Shown: positions 8,755-19,371, counted from the stretch's first letter. The stretch is DNA of 64,000 nucleotides from Mycobacterium sp. BK086 (GCA_004362315.1 SNWL01000003.1:1860001-1924000); one strand, 5' to 3'. Translations and numbers: made by a program. The notes: generated from the letters alone by a model not told the origin.

Positions 8755-8960
8755 CAGCACTCGCACGCGTAGCCGTCGCTGTCACGGTCCTGGCTCGGCG
8801 TGTACAGCGGGCTATCCGGCGTGATGTCGCAGTAGCCGGCCGCCTTGGCAGCGGTGCAGTTCTTGAACGGCACCGTGGGCGCCGCATGCGCGGGCGCGGC
8901 GACACCGATGGCAATCGCGCCGAAGGCAGATGCGGCGAGCACGCCGATGAGTCGAATCAC
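8754..8960 (-). CDS. Exported Excalibur calcium-binding domain protein
   Basis: A 68-aa protein: signal peptide ending GVAAPAHA, then an Excalibur domain FKNCTAAKAAGYCDI ... DRDSDGYACEC. The DxDxDG loop resembles an EF-hand calcium loop, flanked by conserved Cys. It is almost only signal plus domain. The GTG/ATG start region is preceded by GGGGGACC. It is translationally coupled to the PASTA-like gene, suggesting co-produced envelope proteins. Confidence 0.82.
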   Translation of the reverse strand: MIRLIGVLAASAFGAIAIGVAAPAHAAPTVPFKNCTAAKAAGYCDITPDSPLYTPSQDRDSDGYACEC

Positions 8961-8999
8961 GATGGTCCCCCGTTTTCAATCAAGTGCTGTCGCCGAGAG

Positions 9000-9014
9000 G
9001 TTAGTGAACCTAAC
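9000..9014. promoter_or_regulatory. Small inverted repeat between Excalibur gene and osmC-like gene
   Basis: GTTAG and CTAAC flank a 5-base centre within the 144-base divergent gap. It could be an operator for either gene. Nothing else in the gap is recognisable. Confidence 0.25.
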
Positions 9015-9104
9015 TGGACTTATTGGCTGGAACGTTAAAACTTGTTCACGCGGATTCCCGCCGCGCCGTGGCGTTTCTGGACAAGGGGCGTGTTGGATGC
9101 AGCT

Positions 9105-9548
9105 ATGACGACATCCACGACCGGCGAGGGCATCGTGACCGTGGCCGAGACCGGCACGGGTACCTACACGCAGCAGATCGCCGCGGGGCAGCATCAGCTG
9201 TTCGCCGACGAACCGCGGCCGATCGGCGACGACGCCGGGCCCACGCCGTACGACTTGCTACTCGCCGGGCTCGGGGCGTGCACCTCGATGACGGTGCGGA
9301 TGTACGCCAATAAGAAGGGCTGGCCGCTGGAGCGGGTCGAAGTGAGGTTGCGGCACACACGCATTCACGCTGAAGACTGTGCCGAGTGCGAGACCGAGAA
9401 AGGCATGATCAGTCATATCGATCGGTCCATTACCTTGGTGGGCGATCTCGATGACGATCAACGCGAGCGACTGATGGCGATCGCGGAACGTTGCCCGGTG
9501 CACCAGACGCTGACGTCCGAGATCAACATCTCAACGTCGTTGGTGTGA
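9105..9548 (+). CDS. OsmC-family thiol-dependent peroxidase-like protein
   Basis: A 147-aa OsmC/Ohr-fold protein. Both redox Cys are visible: the first in [15 protein letters not shown] and the second in [22 protein letters not shown] is the family helix. Members reduce organic hydroperoxides. The ATG at 9105 gives the usual length; an upstream ATG at 9042 would add about 21 residues without homology. It stands alone on the plus strand. Confidence 0.9.
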   Translation: MTTSTTGEGIVTVAETGTGTYTQQIAAGQHQLFADEPRPIGDDAGPTPYDLLLAGLGACTSMTVRMYANKKGWPLERVEVRLRHTRIHAEDCAECETEKGMISHIDRSITLVGDLDDDQRERLMAIAERCPVHQTLTSEINISTSLV

Positions 9549-9735
9549 GCAGGATTCGACGCTTTCGATCACGACCTCGGGACCTGTCGTTAGCAGCCTC
9601 CGAGACCTCGAATAAACGAGGACGCTGACCAGAAATGAAGTAGACGACTACGCTGTCGCGCGGCATCAAGCGGGTTGATGCTGGTTGAGCCGGGGGCTTG
9701 AGCTCCCTGCGGGTCGACCGGGAGGTGACATCGCC

Positions 9736-9840
9736 ATGGCAACTGCAGCGTCCGACGCCGCGCCGGCTTTCTTGGCTCGTGCCCAAAAAAGCCTTTCGGT
9801 CGCCCGCGACCAAGACGGATCACGGTGGGTGAACGGATGA
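9736..9840 (+). CDS. 34-aa small ORF coupled to the patatin-like gene
   Basis: A short reading frame of 34 codons starting MATAASDAAPAF and ending SRWVNG. Its ATG at 9736 follows a strong Shine-Dalgarno sequence GGGAGGTGA (9719-9728, 8 bases before the start). Its stop overlaps the ATG of the large patatin-like gene as ATGA at 9837-9840. That arrangement points to a leader peptide or small partner protein that couples translation. No homology is recognised. Confidence 0.55.
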   Translation: MATAASDAAPAFLARAQKSLSVARDQDGSRWVNG

Positions 9841-12212
9841 CGAACGATAGAGCTGAGCTGCGGTTGGCGCTGGTCTGCTACGGCGGCGTCTCTCTCGCTG
9901 TGTACATGCACGGCGTCACGAAGGAACTACAGAGTCTCATCAGAGCGGCGCGGGAATTCGACAAGGACTTGCCTCAAAACCCGTTCCGCAACGCTTCGCC
10001 GGACGGCACGGAGGCAGCCTATTTCGACGCCCTACAGGACCTCAAGGCCGCCGGCCACCCGTTATCAGTCAGCATCGACATCGTCGGAGGCACGTCGGCG
10101 GGTGGGATCAATGGTGTCGCCCTGGCCAAAGCTATGGCGCTCGGTGCCAGTCAAGGTCCGCTGAAGGACGTTTGGATCGAACACGGCGACCTGCGCGATT
10201 TGTTGCGAGCGCCGAAATTGTTCGGTTTGGTGTCGCAGGCGCTCGTGGCCTTGATCTGGCAAGCGATCCGATTTCGGGGGCCCGCCACCCCGCTGCGCGG
10301 TGAACTCATGTCCCAGTTGCTCTTGCGTGCATTGCAGCAGATGGACGGAACCCCGAACGCCACGACGCTCATCCCTGAGGGTGGGACTCTTGACTTGTTC
10401 GTCACCGCGACCGACCTTCGCGGTTACGAAGTTCTGGTGCCGTCGGGAGCAGGGGGCGCGAGCCAACGCGACCGCGACAATGTACAAGTCCTCGAATTCC
10501 ACTCCGAGGATGGCGAATTCGACAAGCCGTTCACCGCAACACTCGCCTTCGCCGGGCGGGCGACGGCAAGTTTCCCCGGCGCGTTCGCACCAGTCACCAT
10601 GGTGAGCTTCGAAGACGAAACCCACACCAGCGGAATGGAACTCCATCCGTCGGTCTTCCGATATCAGTATCCCGACAATGCCACGGCGAACTCGGTGCCC
10701 TTCGTCGACGGCGGGGTGCTCGACAACGCACCCTTCGACGTTGTCATCTCCGCGATCGCCCGCAAGCGGGCCGATTCCCAGGTACATCGCCGCATCATCT
10801 ACATCGAGCCTGACCCTGGGCGGCCTCTCTACGCCAAGCCGGATCCCCAACGGCCCACCAAGCGGCGATATCTCAGAGATCTGATCGCCGTGTTCGGCGT
10901 GAAGGGCAGCCATCCAATCCTTCAGGAACTCGTGGAACTGCGCGATATCAACGCGCAGATCGGGGAGGTCAGCGCGATCACCGACAGCCAGGAACGGTAT
11001 GTCCACGACCAGCTCAGAGAAGCCTTCACCGCTGTCGTCCTTGCCGCAGTGGGATTGGCGGAGCCGCCCGATCAGAGTGGTGAATCGTCGACGGGAGATG
11101 GCCTGCAAGCACTTTCGGACGCGATGTACAGACAGGCGCAACGATCACTCGGACCAGCCTGGTACACCTACGAACGGCTGAAGTTCGAGGCGACGATCGA
11201 GCGCCTGGGCAAAGAGGTGGCACGCCGCTTCGGCTATCCATCCCAGTCAGGGCGGGCCAGCTTCATCCGGACCACGTTCGTGGCCTGGGCACGCACCGAG
11301 CCGGCCTGGCTGGAGCCATACCTTCCCGACGGAGCGGACAGCCAGCTCAGCACACTGCTGCGCCCGACCGATGCACCGTATCGGGAGCGGCGGTTGCTGT
11401 TCATTCTGGCCGGTATCAGCGCCATGTATACGGCCGGAGCAGACGGCGGGCCGATCGCACCACGGGCGGACCTCGATCAGCTGAAGACAACCGCATGGAA
11501 CATGTTGGAGGCACTGCGAACAGGAGTCACGGCCGTCGTCAAGGACCTGGATGACGTGCATTTCCTCGAGTTCGACGAGTCGAGCCCTGAGATCCTGATC
11601 GATCCGACTGAGTATGCCCGCGAACACAATTCGCGGTTCGACACCCTCTTCACCAGCTATCTGGAGAAGATGAACCGTGAGCTCGGAGACGGCAGCACAG
11701 ATCTTCGGCAGGCTTTCGTGACGGTGGCGGACGGGCCGGGCTGGACGGAGACCGCCCGGCAGATGCTGTTGAATCGCTACCTCGGCTTTCCGTTGTGGGA
11801 CGGGATGATCTTCCCCACCCTGTCCCTGACCCACCTGCCGCAATTCACGCCAATCGGGGTGGCGCAATTCAGCCCGCTGATGGCGACGAAGCTGAAATCG
11901 TACGACGACACGGGGGCCGTCACCCCCAAACTCAAGGGTATCCCGTTCCACCACTTCGGCGCCTTCCTGAACGCGAAATCCCGTGAGAACGACTATCTTT
12001 GGGGGCGGTTGGACGGTGCCGAACTGATACTGCGGATGTTGCAGGACGTCGGCGGGGCTGCGGTCGCACCAGCTGGCGATGTCCCTCATCTGGCCCAGGC
12101 CTTGCAGGCGGTTCTCGACACAGAGAGCGGCCTGAAGAGGGTCAAAAAGCTGCGCGAAGAGCTGCAAGCACAGGTGACGGCGCTGGCGACGGCGAACGAC
12201 AGCTCACTATGA
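9837..12212 (+). CDS. Large patatin-like phospholipase-domain protein (DUF3376 type)
   Basis: A 791-aa protein. The patatin domain fills the N-terminal half: RLALVCYGGVSLAVYMHG, nucleophile GGTSAGG (Ser87) and catalytic FVDGGVLDNAPFD (Asp291). The remainder matches my memory of the DUF3376 region of large actinobacterial patatin-like proteins. Patatins hydrolyse acyl lipids; no signal peptide is seen, so it is cytosolic or peripheral. The ATG at 9837 is chosen because of its overlap with the small ORF and a GGTGGGTG upstream; a GTG at 9825 is possible. Confidence 0.88.
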   Translation: MTNDRAELRLALVCYGGVSLAVYMHGVTKELQSLIRAAREFDKDLPQNPFRNASPDGTEAAYFDALQDLKAAGHPLSVSIDIVGGTSAGGINGVALAKAMALGASQGPLKDVWIEHGDLRDLLRAPKLFGLVSQALVALIWQAIRFRGPATPLRGELMSQLLLRALQQMDGTPNATTLIPEGGTLDLFVTATDLRGYEVLVPSGAGGASQRDRDNVQVLEFHSEDGEFDKPFTATLAFAGRATASFPGAFAPVTMVSFEDETHTSGMELHPSVFRYQYPDNATANSVPFVDGGVLDNAPFDVVISAIARKRADSQVHRRIIYIEPDPGRPLYAKPDPQRPTKRRYLRDLIAVFGVKGSHPILQELVELRDINAQIGEVSAITDSQERYVHDQLREAFTAVVLAAVGLAEPPDQSGESSTGDGLQALSDAMYRQAQRSLGPAWYTYERLKFEATIERLGKEVARRFGYPSQSGRASFIRTTFVAWARTEPAWLEPYLPDGADSQLSTLLRPTDAPYRERRLLFILAGISAMYTAGADGGPIAPRADLDQLKTTAWNMLEALRTGVTAVVKDLDDVHFLEFDESSPEILIDPTEYAREHNSRFDTLFTSYLEKMNRELGDGSTDLRQAFVTVADGPGWTETARQMLLNRYLGFPLWDGMIFPTLSLTHLPQFTPIGVAQFSPLMATKLKSYDDTGAVTPKLKGIPFHHFGAFLNAKSRENDYLWGRLDGAELILRMLQDVGGAAVAPAGDVPHLAQALQAVLDTESGLKRVKKLREELQAQVTALATANDSSL

Positions 12213-12217
12213 ACTGA

Positions 12218-12799
12218 TCAGTTGAGTCTGCGGACGTTTTGGATACTCACCGTGAACCCGTCCCACCGCAGATCGCCCGCCATCACGATCGAGGGACAGC
12301 ACTCAGCGTCGGCTGGCGCGTTGGCCAACCACTTCACGTGCACCAGGCCGTCGCTGATCGAGAGATCCGAGACCACCTCGCGGCTGTGGGTGATGTCCCC
12401 GAGGTCCACTCCCCCCAATCGCGTTGGTCCAGCCGTATAGAGCTGGACAGTCTCCGACCAGGGCACCCCGCCGGCGCCGCAGTCGGTCACCATCGCGGCG
12501 TCGATGTTGTCGCCGCCGGTCAGACTGCCGAAGGCAACCTTGTAGGGAGTGCCAGGCTGGTCGTTTCTCTTGGCGATCATCACCGGCCCGGGATGCAGAT
12601 CTTGCGGTGGCAGAATGCCATTCACCAGATTGCCCGGATCGTGCTGACACAGCGCGGGAACCGGAGCGGACAACAGGTCGGCCACGGTGACCGAACTGCC
12701 GCCGGTTGAAGGGCTTGCCGGATCGGCATGGCTGGTCGCCGGTGCGATGACGCCCACTGTGAAGACCAAGCAGACGGCCGCGGCTCTCGTCAGGTTCAT
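12218..12799 (-). CDS. Exported protein of unknown function
   Basis: A 193-aa protein with signal peptide NLTRAAAVCLVFTVGVIAPATSHA and several mature Cys (CQHD, TDCGAGG, ECCPS). It resembles the large group of small mycobacterial exported proteins but I do not recognise a domain. It lies two bases downstream of another exported-protein gene on the same strand, so both are probably cotranscribed. Confidence 0.75.
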   Translation of the reverse strand: MNLTRAAAVCLVFTVGVIAPATSHADPASPSTGGSSVTVADLLSAPVPALCQHDPGNLVNGILPPQDLHPGPVMIAKRNDQPGTPYKVAFGSLTGGDNIDAAMVTDCGAGGVPWSETVQLYTAGPTRLGGVDLGDITHSREVVSDLSISDGLVHVKWLANAPADAECCPSIVMAGDLRWDGFTVSIQNVRRLN

Positions 12800-12801
12800 G
12801 G

Positions 12802-13173
12802 TCAGGTGACCCGCGTCCAGGCTTCACAGTTGTGTGACTCGAACGCCTTCACCGTGGAATTGATGTTCGCCATCATCGGGCCGATGGACATGTTGGTCGC
12901 GATGACGTGGTCCTTGTTCGTGTCGGGCGTGCTGTAGGTGAACCACACGCACATCGAATCCTGTGTCGGCACGTCGTTGATGTAGACCGCCCAGGTCGAC
13001 GCCGACCCACTGGTGTTATACAGACCGGGCGCGATGTCCGGGCCGACGAGGAAGAAGCCCTCCCCGGGAATCGGGTCCAGGGGATCTGCATTGGCTGGCG
13101 GGGCAAGCACGATCGCGGCTGCCGCGGCAAGAAGCCCGGCCGAAGCGCGATGCAGCAGAGTTGCGTGGCGCAT
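12802..13173 (-). CDS. Small exported protein of unknown function
   Basis: A 123-aa protein with signal peptide ASAGLLAAAAAIVLAPPANA and a mature part of about 90 residues with GEGFFLVGPDIAPGLYNT, a pattern I have seen in small actinobacterial exported proteins. Two Cys (DSMCVWF, HNCEAW) may pair. The ATG at 13173 follows a GGGGGAC ribosome-binding site; upstream in-frame codons lack one. First gene of a two-gene exported-protein unit. Confidence 0.78.
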   Translation of the reverse strand: MRHATLLHRASAGLLAAAAAIVLAPPANADPLDPIPGEGFFLVGPDIAPGLYNTSGSASTWAVYINDVPTQDSMCVWFTYSTPDTNKDHVIATNMSIGPMMANINSTVKAFESHNCEAWTRVT

Positions 13174-13281
13174 GTGTCCCCCTTTCTCGGTTCCATCGGA
13201 ACCGTATGCCGTGGCCGCGGCTACCGAGCACAACATTTAGGATCACGACCACAGAGGCGATCAGAGCGAGGGGCGCGGGCA

Positions 13282-13656
13282 ATGACCGCACGCAGCGATG
13301 TCTTGCAGGACGGGCTTGTCGACTGGGTGCCCCTCGAGCGAATTCACTGGTCTGTCAGCAACGAGAACAAGGGACAGCCTGCTTCAGCCATCCGGACGAA
13401 AGTCGTCGACCTCATCACCGACCTCGTTACGGAAGGGCTGTTCGTCATTGGCGACACGACTGGCGAGGGCGGCGTATTCGTTCCGTGGAAACTGCCCCTC
13501 GCTGATGCCCTCAGCCGAATTCGCGAGGTCTATATCGACGATTTCGACGAAAGCAACACCTGGGGCTGGGCCGTCTGGCTGGACCTGACCGATAAGGGCC
13601 AACCGGTGGCCGAGAAAATCAACGCGGAATGGCGTGCTTCACAGGCTGATTCATGA
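13282..13656 (+). CDS. Conserved hypothetical protein
   Basis: A 124-aa soluble protein with no signal or membrane segment. It starts TARSDVLQDGLVDWVPLERIHWSV and is rich in acidic and aromatic residues. A GAGGGGCGCGGGC stretch precedes the ATG at 13282. A fold of the contact-immunity or regulatory type is conceivable, but I do not recognise the family. Confidence 0.6.
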   Translation: MTARSDVLQDGLVDWVPLERIHWSVSNENKGQPASAIRTKVVDLITDLVTEGLFVIGDTTGEGGVFVPWKLPLADALSRIREVYIDDFDESNTWGWAVWLDLTDKGQPVAEKINAEWRASQADS

Positions 13657-13724
13657 CCAGCTGTCCCCATCAACGGCGCCCGAGGTCGTCGGCGCGGTCG
13701 CCGCTATCCACTACACACAACTGA

Positions 13725-14951
13725 CTAGTTGTCCGATGGGGGTGGTTGTGGTTCGTAGGGGTGGTACCACTTCCATTGTGCGCGTTCGCCGATCGGTCCG
13801 GGACACGGCGGGACGTCGGGTGGGGAATGGTTCGGCGGGCGGGCCAGCGATCCTGGCGTGAGTGGGTCGCCATCGCAGTCGGTGACCGTGAGGTGCTCGG
13901 CGGGTCCGGTGATGGTGATGTCGCCGCGGTGATGGGCCCGGTGGTGATAAGGGCACAGCAGGACGAGGTTGGACAGCTCGGTGGGGCCGCCGTCTTCCCA
14001 GTGCTGAATGTGGTGGGCATGCAGTCCGCGGGTGGCGCTACACCCGGGGACCGCGCAGGTGGCGTCGCGGTGTTCCAGCGCGCGACGCAGCCGCCGATTG
14101 ACGGTGCGGGTGCTGCGGCCGGCACCGATGGGGCGACCGTCGCGTTGGAACCAGACCTCACAGGTGGCATCACAGGTCAAGTATTGACGATCAGCATCGG
14201 TGAGCAGCGGGCCCAGATGCACTTCCCCGGTGCGCTTTTCGACATCGACGTGCACGACCACGGTGGTGCGCTGCCCGTGCGGACGGCGCGCGACCTCGGC
14301 ATCCCAGCCGGCCTCGACCAAGCTCATGAACGCATCGGTGGTATTCGGCATCGGTGGCGCGACCTCCGAGGAGTCGGCGCCGTGCTGCCGTTTCCACTCC
14401 GCAACCAGTGCGTCGTGATGCGACTGCAACGCGGCGTCGAAGGGCGCCGCTTCGACGTGAGGAAGGGTGATGGTCCAGGTCGTCGTGTCCTCACCCGAGG
14501 TTTTGGTGATCCTGCGTTTCGGTTCGGGCCGGCGATCGGGGCCAGGACGCGGCTCCAACTTCACCGCTTTACGCAGCTGACTGACCGTGGCGACCGAGGC
14601 CAGTTCCGCATAATGCTCATCAGAACCGTCGGCGGCACGGGCGGCGATGACACCGACCTGATCCGCCGAGAGCCGACCCTGCCGCATCCCTTCTGTGCAG
14701 CGCGGGAATTCATCGAGCCGGTGCGCGATCGTGGCAATGGTGTCGGCATTCGCCGACGACGTACCCAACTTCCAGGCCACCAACGCCGACACCGACCGCG
14801 CCCCGGTATTGCCCCAGATCCCGTCATGGTCGATCTCGGCCACGATCTCCACAATGCGCCCATCAATCGCATTACGCTGACCGGCCAACTCCGACAACTC
14901 CTCGAACAACACCTCAATACGCTTCACCGGCTGCGCTGTGGTCGAGGACAT
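13725..14951 (-). CDS. HNH endonuclease-domain protein, DUF222/13E12 repeat family
   Basis: A 408-aa protein of the mycobacterial 13E12 repeat family: N-terminal DUF222 region (EVLFEELSELAGQRNAIDGRIVE is its start) and a C-terminal HNH nuclease domain, CAVPGCSATRGLHAHHIQHW followed by LVLLCPYHHRAHH. The start ATG at 14951 gives the family N-terminus. These genes occur in many copies in mycobacterial genomes and one serves as an attachment site for a prophage in M. tuberculosis. Its cellular role is not known. Confidence 0.9.
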   Translation of the reverse strand: MSSTTAQPVKRIEVLFEELSELAGQRNAIDGRIVEIVAEIDHDGIWGNTGARSVSALVAWKLGTSSANADTIATIAHRLDEFPRCTEGMRQGRLSADQVGVIAARAADGSDEHYAELASVATVSQLRKAVKLEPRPGPDRRPEPKRRITKTSGEDTTTWTITLPHVEAAPFDAALQSHHDALVAEWKRQHGADSSEVAPPMPNTTDAFMSLVEAGWDAEVARRPHGQRTTVVVHVDVEKRTGEVHLGPLLTDADRQYLTCDATCEVWFQRDGRPIGAGRSTRTVNRRLRRALEHRDATCAVPGCSATRGLHAHHIQHWEDGGPTELSNLVLLCPYHHRAHHRGDITITGPAEHLTVTDCDGDPLTPGSLARPPNHSPPDVPPCPGPIGERAQWKWYHPYEPQPPPSDN

Positions 14952-15074
14952 AACGACATCATGACAGCGAGGTACGACAAGTTTCGGCCACACGAATCGT
15001 GGGCCAAGAGGATGCCGACGATGGCGTACTCGATTGCAGACATACCTACGCCGTTGACAACGACCACCGACACC

Positions 15075-15131
15075 GAAAACACATCCAGCCCAACAGGACC
15101 GAGGCGTTTTGGAAATGAACTACTTGGTGCG
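15075..15131. repeat. Decayed copy of the groEL1 terminator and 3' end
   Basis: By eye this stretch aligns with 16102-16160 over about 57 bases, roughly three quarters identical. Both contain GAAAACAC, then CCCAACAGGACCG, then GAACTACTTGGTGCGC here (GAAACTACTTAGTGCGC there). The intact copy holds the groEL1 stop codon and terminator. Here the stem is broken by several changes and no groEL frame remains. It lies just past the VOC gene and may serve as its weak terminator. Confidence 0.6.
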
Positions 15132-15142
15132 CACCCCTTAGA

Positions 15143-15604
15143 TCACACCGGAGCGTCGATGCGCTGCGCCAAATCCCACAGGTACCCGAACGGATCTTGC
15201 ACCCGCGCCCGCAGGTCACCCCACGGTGTCTGCGCGGCAGCCATGCGCACGGTCGCGCCACGTGCTTCCATCGAGGCAACCGCCTGGCGGACATCGTCGA
15301 CATACAAGTAGAAGATGAAGTGCGGCGGCGAATCGGCGGTGGTCTGACTCAAATCCGAATCCCAGCCCGGTTTGTTCAGGGTGATGTTGGTGCCCCGATA
15401 GCGCATGCGGGCGAAGAACGTCTGACCGTCCCCGTCGGGTAGCACCGCGATCGGCACCATTCCCAGGGCCTTGGCGTAGAACTCCACCGCAGCATCGACG
15501 TCGTCGTAGACGAGCCCCACCGTGTTCCATCCGAGGCCGGGCCAGGGGTGCTGCCGTGCTTCGACATTGGCGAACCAGTCGCCGTCCGGCATGGTCAAAC
15601 TCAT
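15143..15604 (-). CDS. VOC/glyoxalase-superfamily protein
   Basis: A 153-aa vicinal-oxygen-chelate fold protein: WNTVGLVYDDVDAAVEFYAKALGM, a first betaalphabetabetabeta unit, and PPHFIFYLYVDDVRQAVASM for the second, ending DPFGYLWDLAQR. The ATG at 15604 follows an ideal GGAGGATCG. The family covers dioxygenases, isomerases and resistance proteins; specificity is unclear. It follows the RidA gene by 34 bases on the same strand. Confidence 0.85.
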   Translation of the reverse strand: MSLTMPDGDWFANVEARQHPWPGLGWNTVGLVYDDVDAAVEFYAKALGMVPIAVLPDGDGQTFFARMRYRGTNITLNKPGWDSDLSQTTADSPPHFIFYLYVDDVRQAVASMEARGATVRMAAAQTPWGDLRARVQDPFGYLWDLAQRIDAPV

Positions 15605-15638
15605 CGATCCTCCATCGGGACAAACAGACGAGGCGACC

Positions 15639-16082
15639 CTAACCAGACCCACCGACACTGCCGTCGATGACGGCGTTCACCTGAATCTCGACCCGCATCT
15701 GCGGGTCGCCGAGAACAGCGACCCCGATGGCCGTCCAGAGCGGTGCTCGATCTCCCATTCGTGTGCGGAATTGCTCGACCATCGTCTCCAGTTGCGCGGC
15801 CCCGATCTGACCGTTGGCGTCCGGCAGGTGGTAGGAGTGCACACTGACCACATCACGCCAGGACGCCCCGGCCGCCGCCAATGTCCGCTCGACGTTGTCG
15901 AAAGCTTGGATGATTTCGTCGCGGACCGACGCGGGAAAATTCCAGTCGTCGTCCCAACCTCCTTGGCCCGCGGTCTCGACCCGGTTGCCATAGCGGACGG
16001 CCTGCGAATAGTGGAATTCTCGTCGCTGGCCTTCGCCGTAGCCGGGAGTGATGAAGAATTCTGCGGCAGCCATGTCCCCCAT
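15639..16082 (-). CDS. RidA/YjgF-family protein
   Basis: A 147-aa RidA-family protein (YSQAVRYGNRVETAGQGG, IIQAFDNVERTLAAAGASWRDVV, RVEIQVNAVI). Classic members deaminate reactive enamines or imines; the C-terminal Arg before E is present (MRVEIQ). Starts at 16082 or 16073 are both possible; I chose 16082. It begins only 22 bases beyond the groEL1 terminator, so its promoter must overlap that hairpin or it depends on readthrough. Confidence 0.85.
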   Translation of the reverse strand: MGDMAAAEFFITPGYGEGQRREFHYSQAVRYGNRVETAGQGGWDDDWNFPASVRDEIIQAFDNVERTLAAAGASWRDVVSVHSYHLPDANGQIGAAQLETMVEQFRTRMGDRAPLWTAIGVAVLGDPQMRVEIQVNAVIDGSVGGSG

Positions 16083-16103
16083 CTTGCCCCGGCCCCACAA
16101 CGA

Positions 16104-16137
16104 AAACACCCCCGGCCCAACAGGACCGGGGGTGTTT
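16104..16137 (-). terminator. Intrinsic terminator of groES-groEL1
   Basis: A perfect 12-bp stem, AAACACCCCCGG (16104-16115) and CCGGGGGTGTTT (16126-16137), with a 10-base loop, 13 bases after the groEL1 stop. On the leftward transcript it ends in a short U stretch. Confidence 0.85.
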
Positions 16138-16149
16138 CGTTGAAACTAC

Positions 16150-18157
<2,008 letters not shown>

Positions 18158-18294
18158 GATGGAGTCCTCCACTTAGTTAACTTGCGGGCCGGGGCTGTGC
18201 GCCCGGACCAGTCGGAATTACCAGGTGTTCGGCAAACGTCCATGCCCTCGCGCCGTCGTCGCGGGTGCCGACACAGGGGTTGTCCGCAAGCCAC

Positions 18295-18326
18295 CTAGCA
18301 CTCTATACATGCGAGTGCTAGCACTC
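18295..18326 (-). promoter_or_regulatory. CIRCE (HrcA operator) and groES promoter
   Basis: CTAGCACTC (18295-18303), nine bases, GAGTGCTAG (18313-18321): a perfect CIRCE. A third half site TAGCACTC (18319-18326) makes GAGTGCTAGCACTC at 18313-18326 a second, contiguous palindrome. On the minus strand a -10-like TATAGA (18307-18302) lies in the CIRCE spacer and TTGAGT (18328-18323) is a possible -35 at 15-base spacing. HrcA would block this promoter. Confidence 0.9.
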
Positions 18327-18369
18327 AAGGGTGGCCTGCTGCGTATTCGCCCAGAGCGGACGCCGCAGC

Positions 18370-19362
18370 TCAGGCCGGGCGCTCGTGCAGAACCCGCAGG
18401 TCGCCGAAAAACGCGATGACCAGCGCGTTAAAAAGGTCGGCGCGTTCCCACTGCAGAAAGTGCCCGGCTCCCGGCAGCACGACGGGCCCGGTCCGGTTGG
18501 TGAAGGCCACCTCGCAGAGGTGCACGAACTCGGGGCCGACGACGTTGTCGTCCATGCCGTAGAGGATCAGCGTGGGCACATCGACCTTGCGGTCCATGAT
18601 CGGCAGCTCGCTGAACGGCCGGCCGTAGGCCAGCTGGTACGGGGCCCAACCTGCCCGCAGCCGCTCCTCGGTCCCCCACGGTTCGGTCATGAAGGCGATG
18701 TCGTCGGCGCTGAAGGTCCCCGGCGAGGCCCACAGCCGGTGGCCGTACATCTCGCCGATGTAGCGCCGCCGCTTGGCGGCGGTGTCCAGCTCGGCAGCCA
18801 ACTCGTCCGGGGTTTCGCCCTGCCGCTGCCGGTAGTCGCCGGTCGGACCGTCGCTCAGGATGCTCGACGGATCCAGACCCGCGGCGACGTAGTCGTCGAA
18901 GACCAGCGGCGGCACGGTATCGAAGAAGACCAGCTTGTCGACGAATCCGGGATACCGGTGCAGCAGGTCCACCGCGACCGCCCCACCGACATCGCCGCCG
19001 ACCACCCCGCAGTGCTCGTGGCCCAGGACGTCGTGGACCAAGAGGTAGACGTCGCGGCTGTAGGCCGCGAGGTCATAGACATCGTCGGCCGACAGGTCCG
19101 AGTCGCCGTGCCCGCGCAGATCCGGCGCGATCACCTCGTAACCGGCCGCGGCCAGTGCGGCGATGTTGCGCCACCAGATCCGCTTGGTCTCCGGGTAGCC
19201 GTGCAACAACAGCAGCGGGTAGCCGCCAACACCTTCACGAACGTAGGCCAGAGTCAGCCCGTCGCGGCCGGCTGTCGGCGGCACCTCGGAGCGGTGGATC
19301 GTGAACGCATCCGCCGCCGGGGTGGCCGGTTGCTCGGGACGCAGACGCAGGTCGTAGTGCAC
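18370..19362 (-). CDS. Epoxide-hydrolase-like alpha/beta hydrolase
   Basis: A 330-aa alpha/beta hydrolase. The oxyanion motif HGYPETKRIW and an Asp nucleophile (GGDVGG) are typical of epoxide hydrolases and dehalogenases; GMDDNVVGPEF and GAGHFLQWE hold the acid and base. The cap-domain tyrosine pair cannot be assigned by eye. It separates groES from tsaD, which are adjacent in M. tuberculosis as I recall, and follows the Tat-patatin gene by nine bases. Confidence 0.85.
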   Translation of the reverse strand: MHYDLRLRPEQPATPAADAFTIHRSEVPPTAGRDGLTLAYVREGVGGYPLLLLHGYPETKRIWWRNIAALAAAGYEVIAPDLRGHGDSDLSADDVYDLAAYSRDVYLLVHDVLGHEHCGVVGGDVGGAVAVDLLHRYPGFVDKLVFFDTVPPLVFDDYVAAGLDPSSILSDGPTGDYRQRQGETPDELAAELDTAAKRRRYIGEMYGHRLWASPGTFSADDIAFMTEPWGTEERLRAGWAPYQLAYGRPFSELPIMDRKVDVPTLILYGMDDNVVGPEFVHLCEVAFTNRTGPVVLPGAGHFLQWERADLFNALVIAFFGDLRVLHERPA

Positions 19363-19371
19363 GGGATGAAA

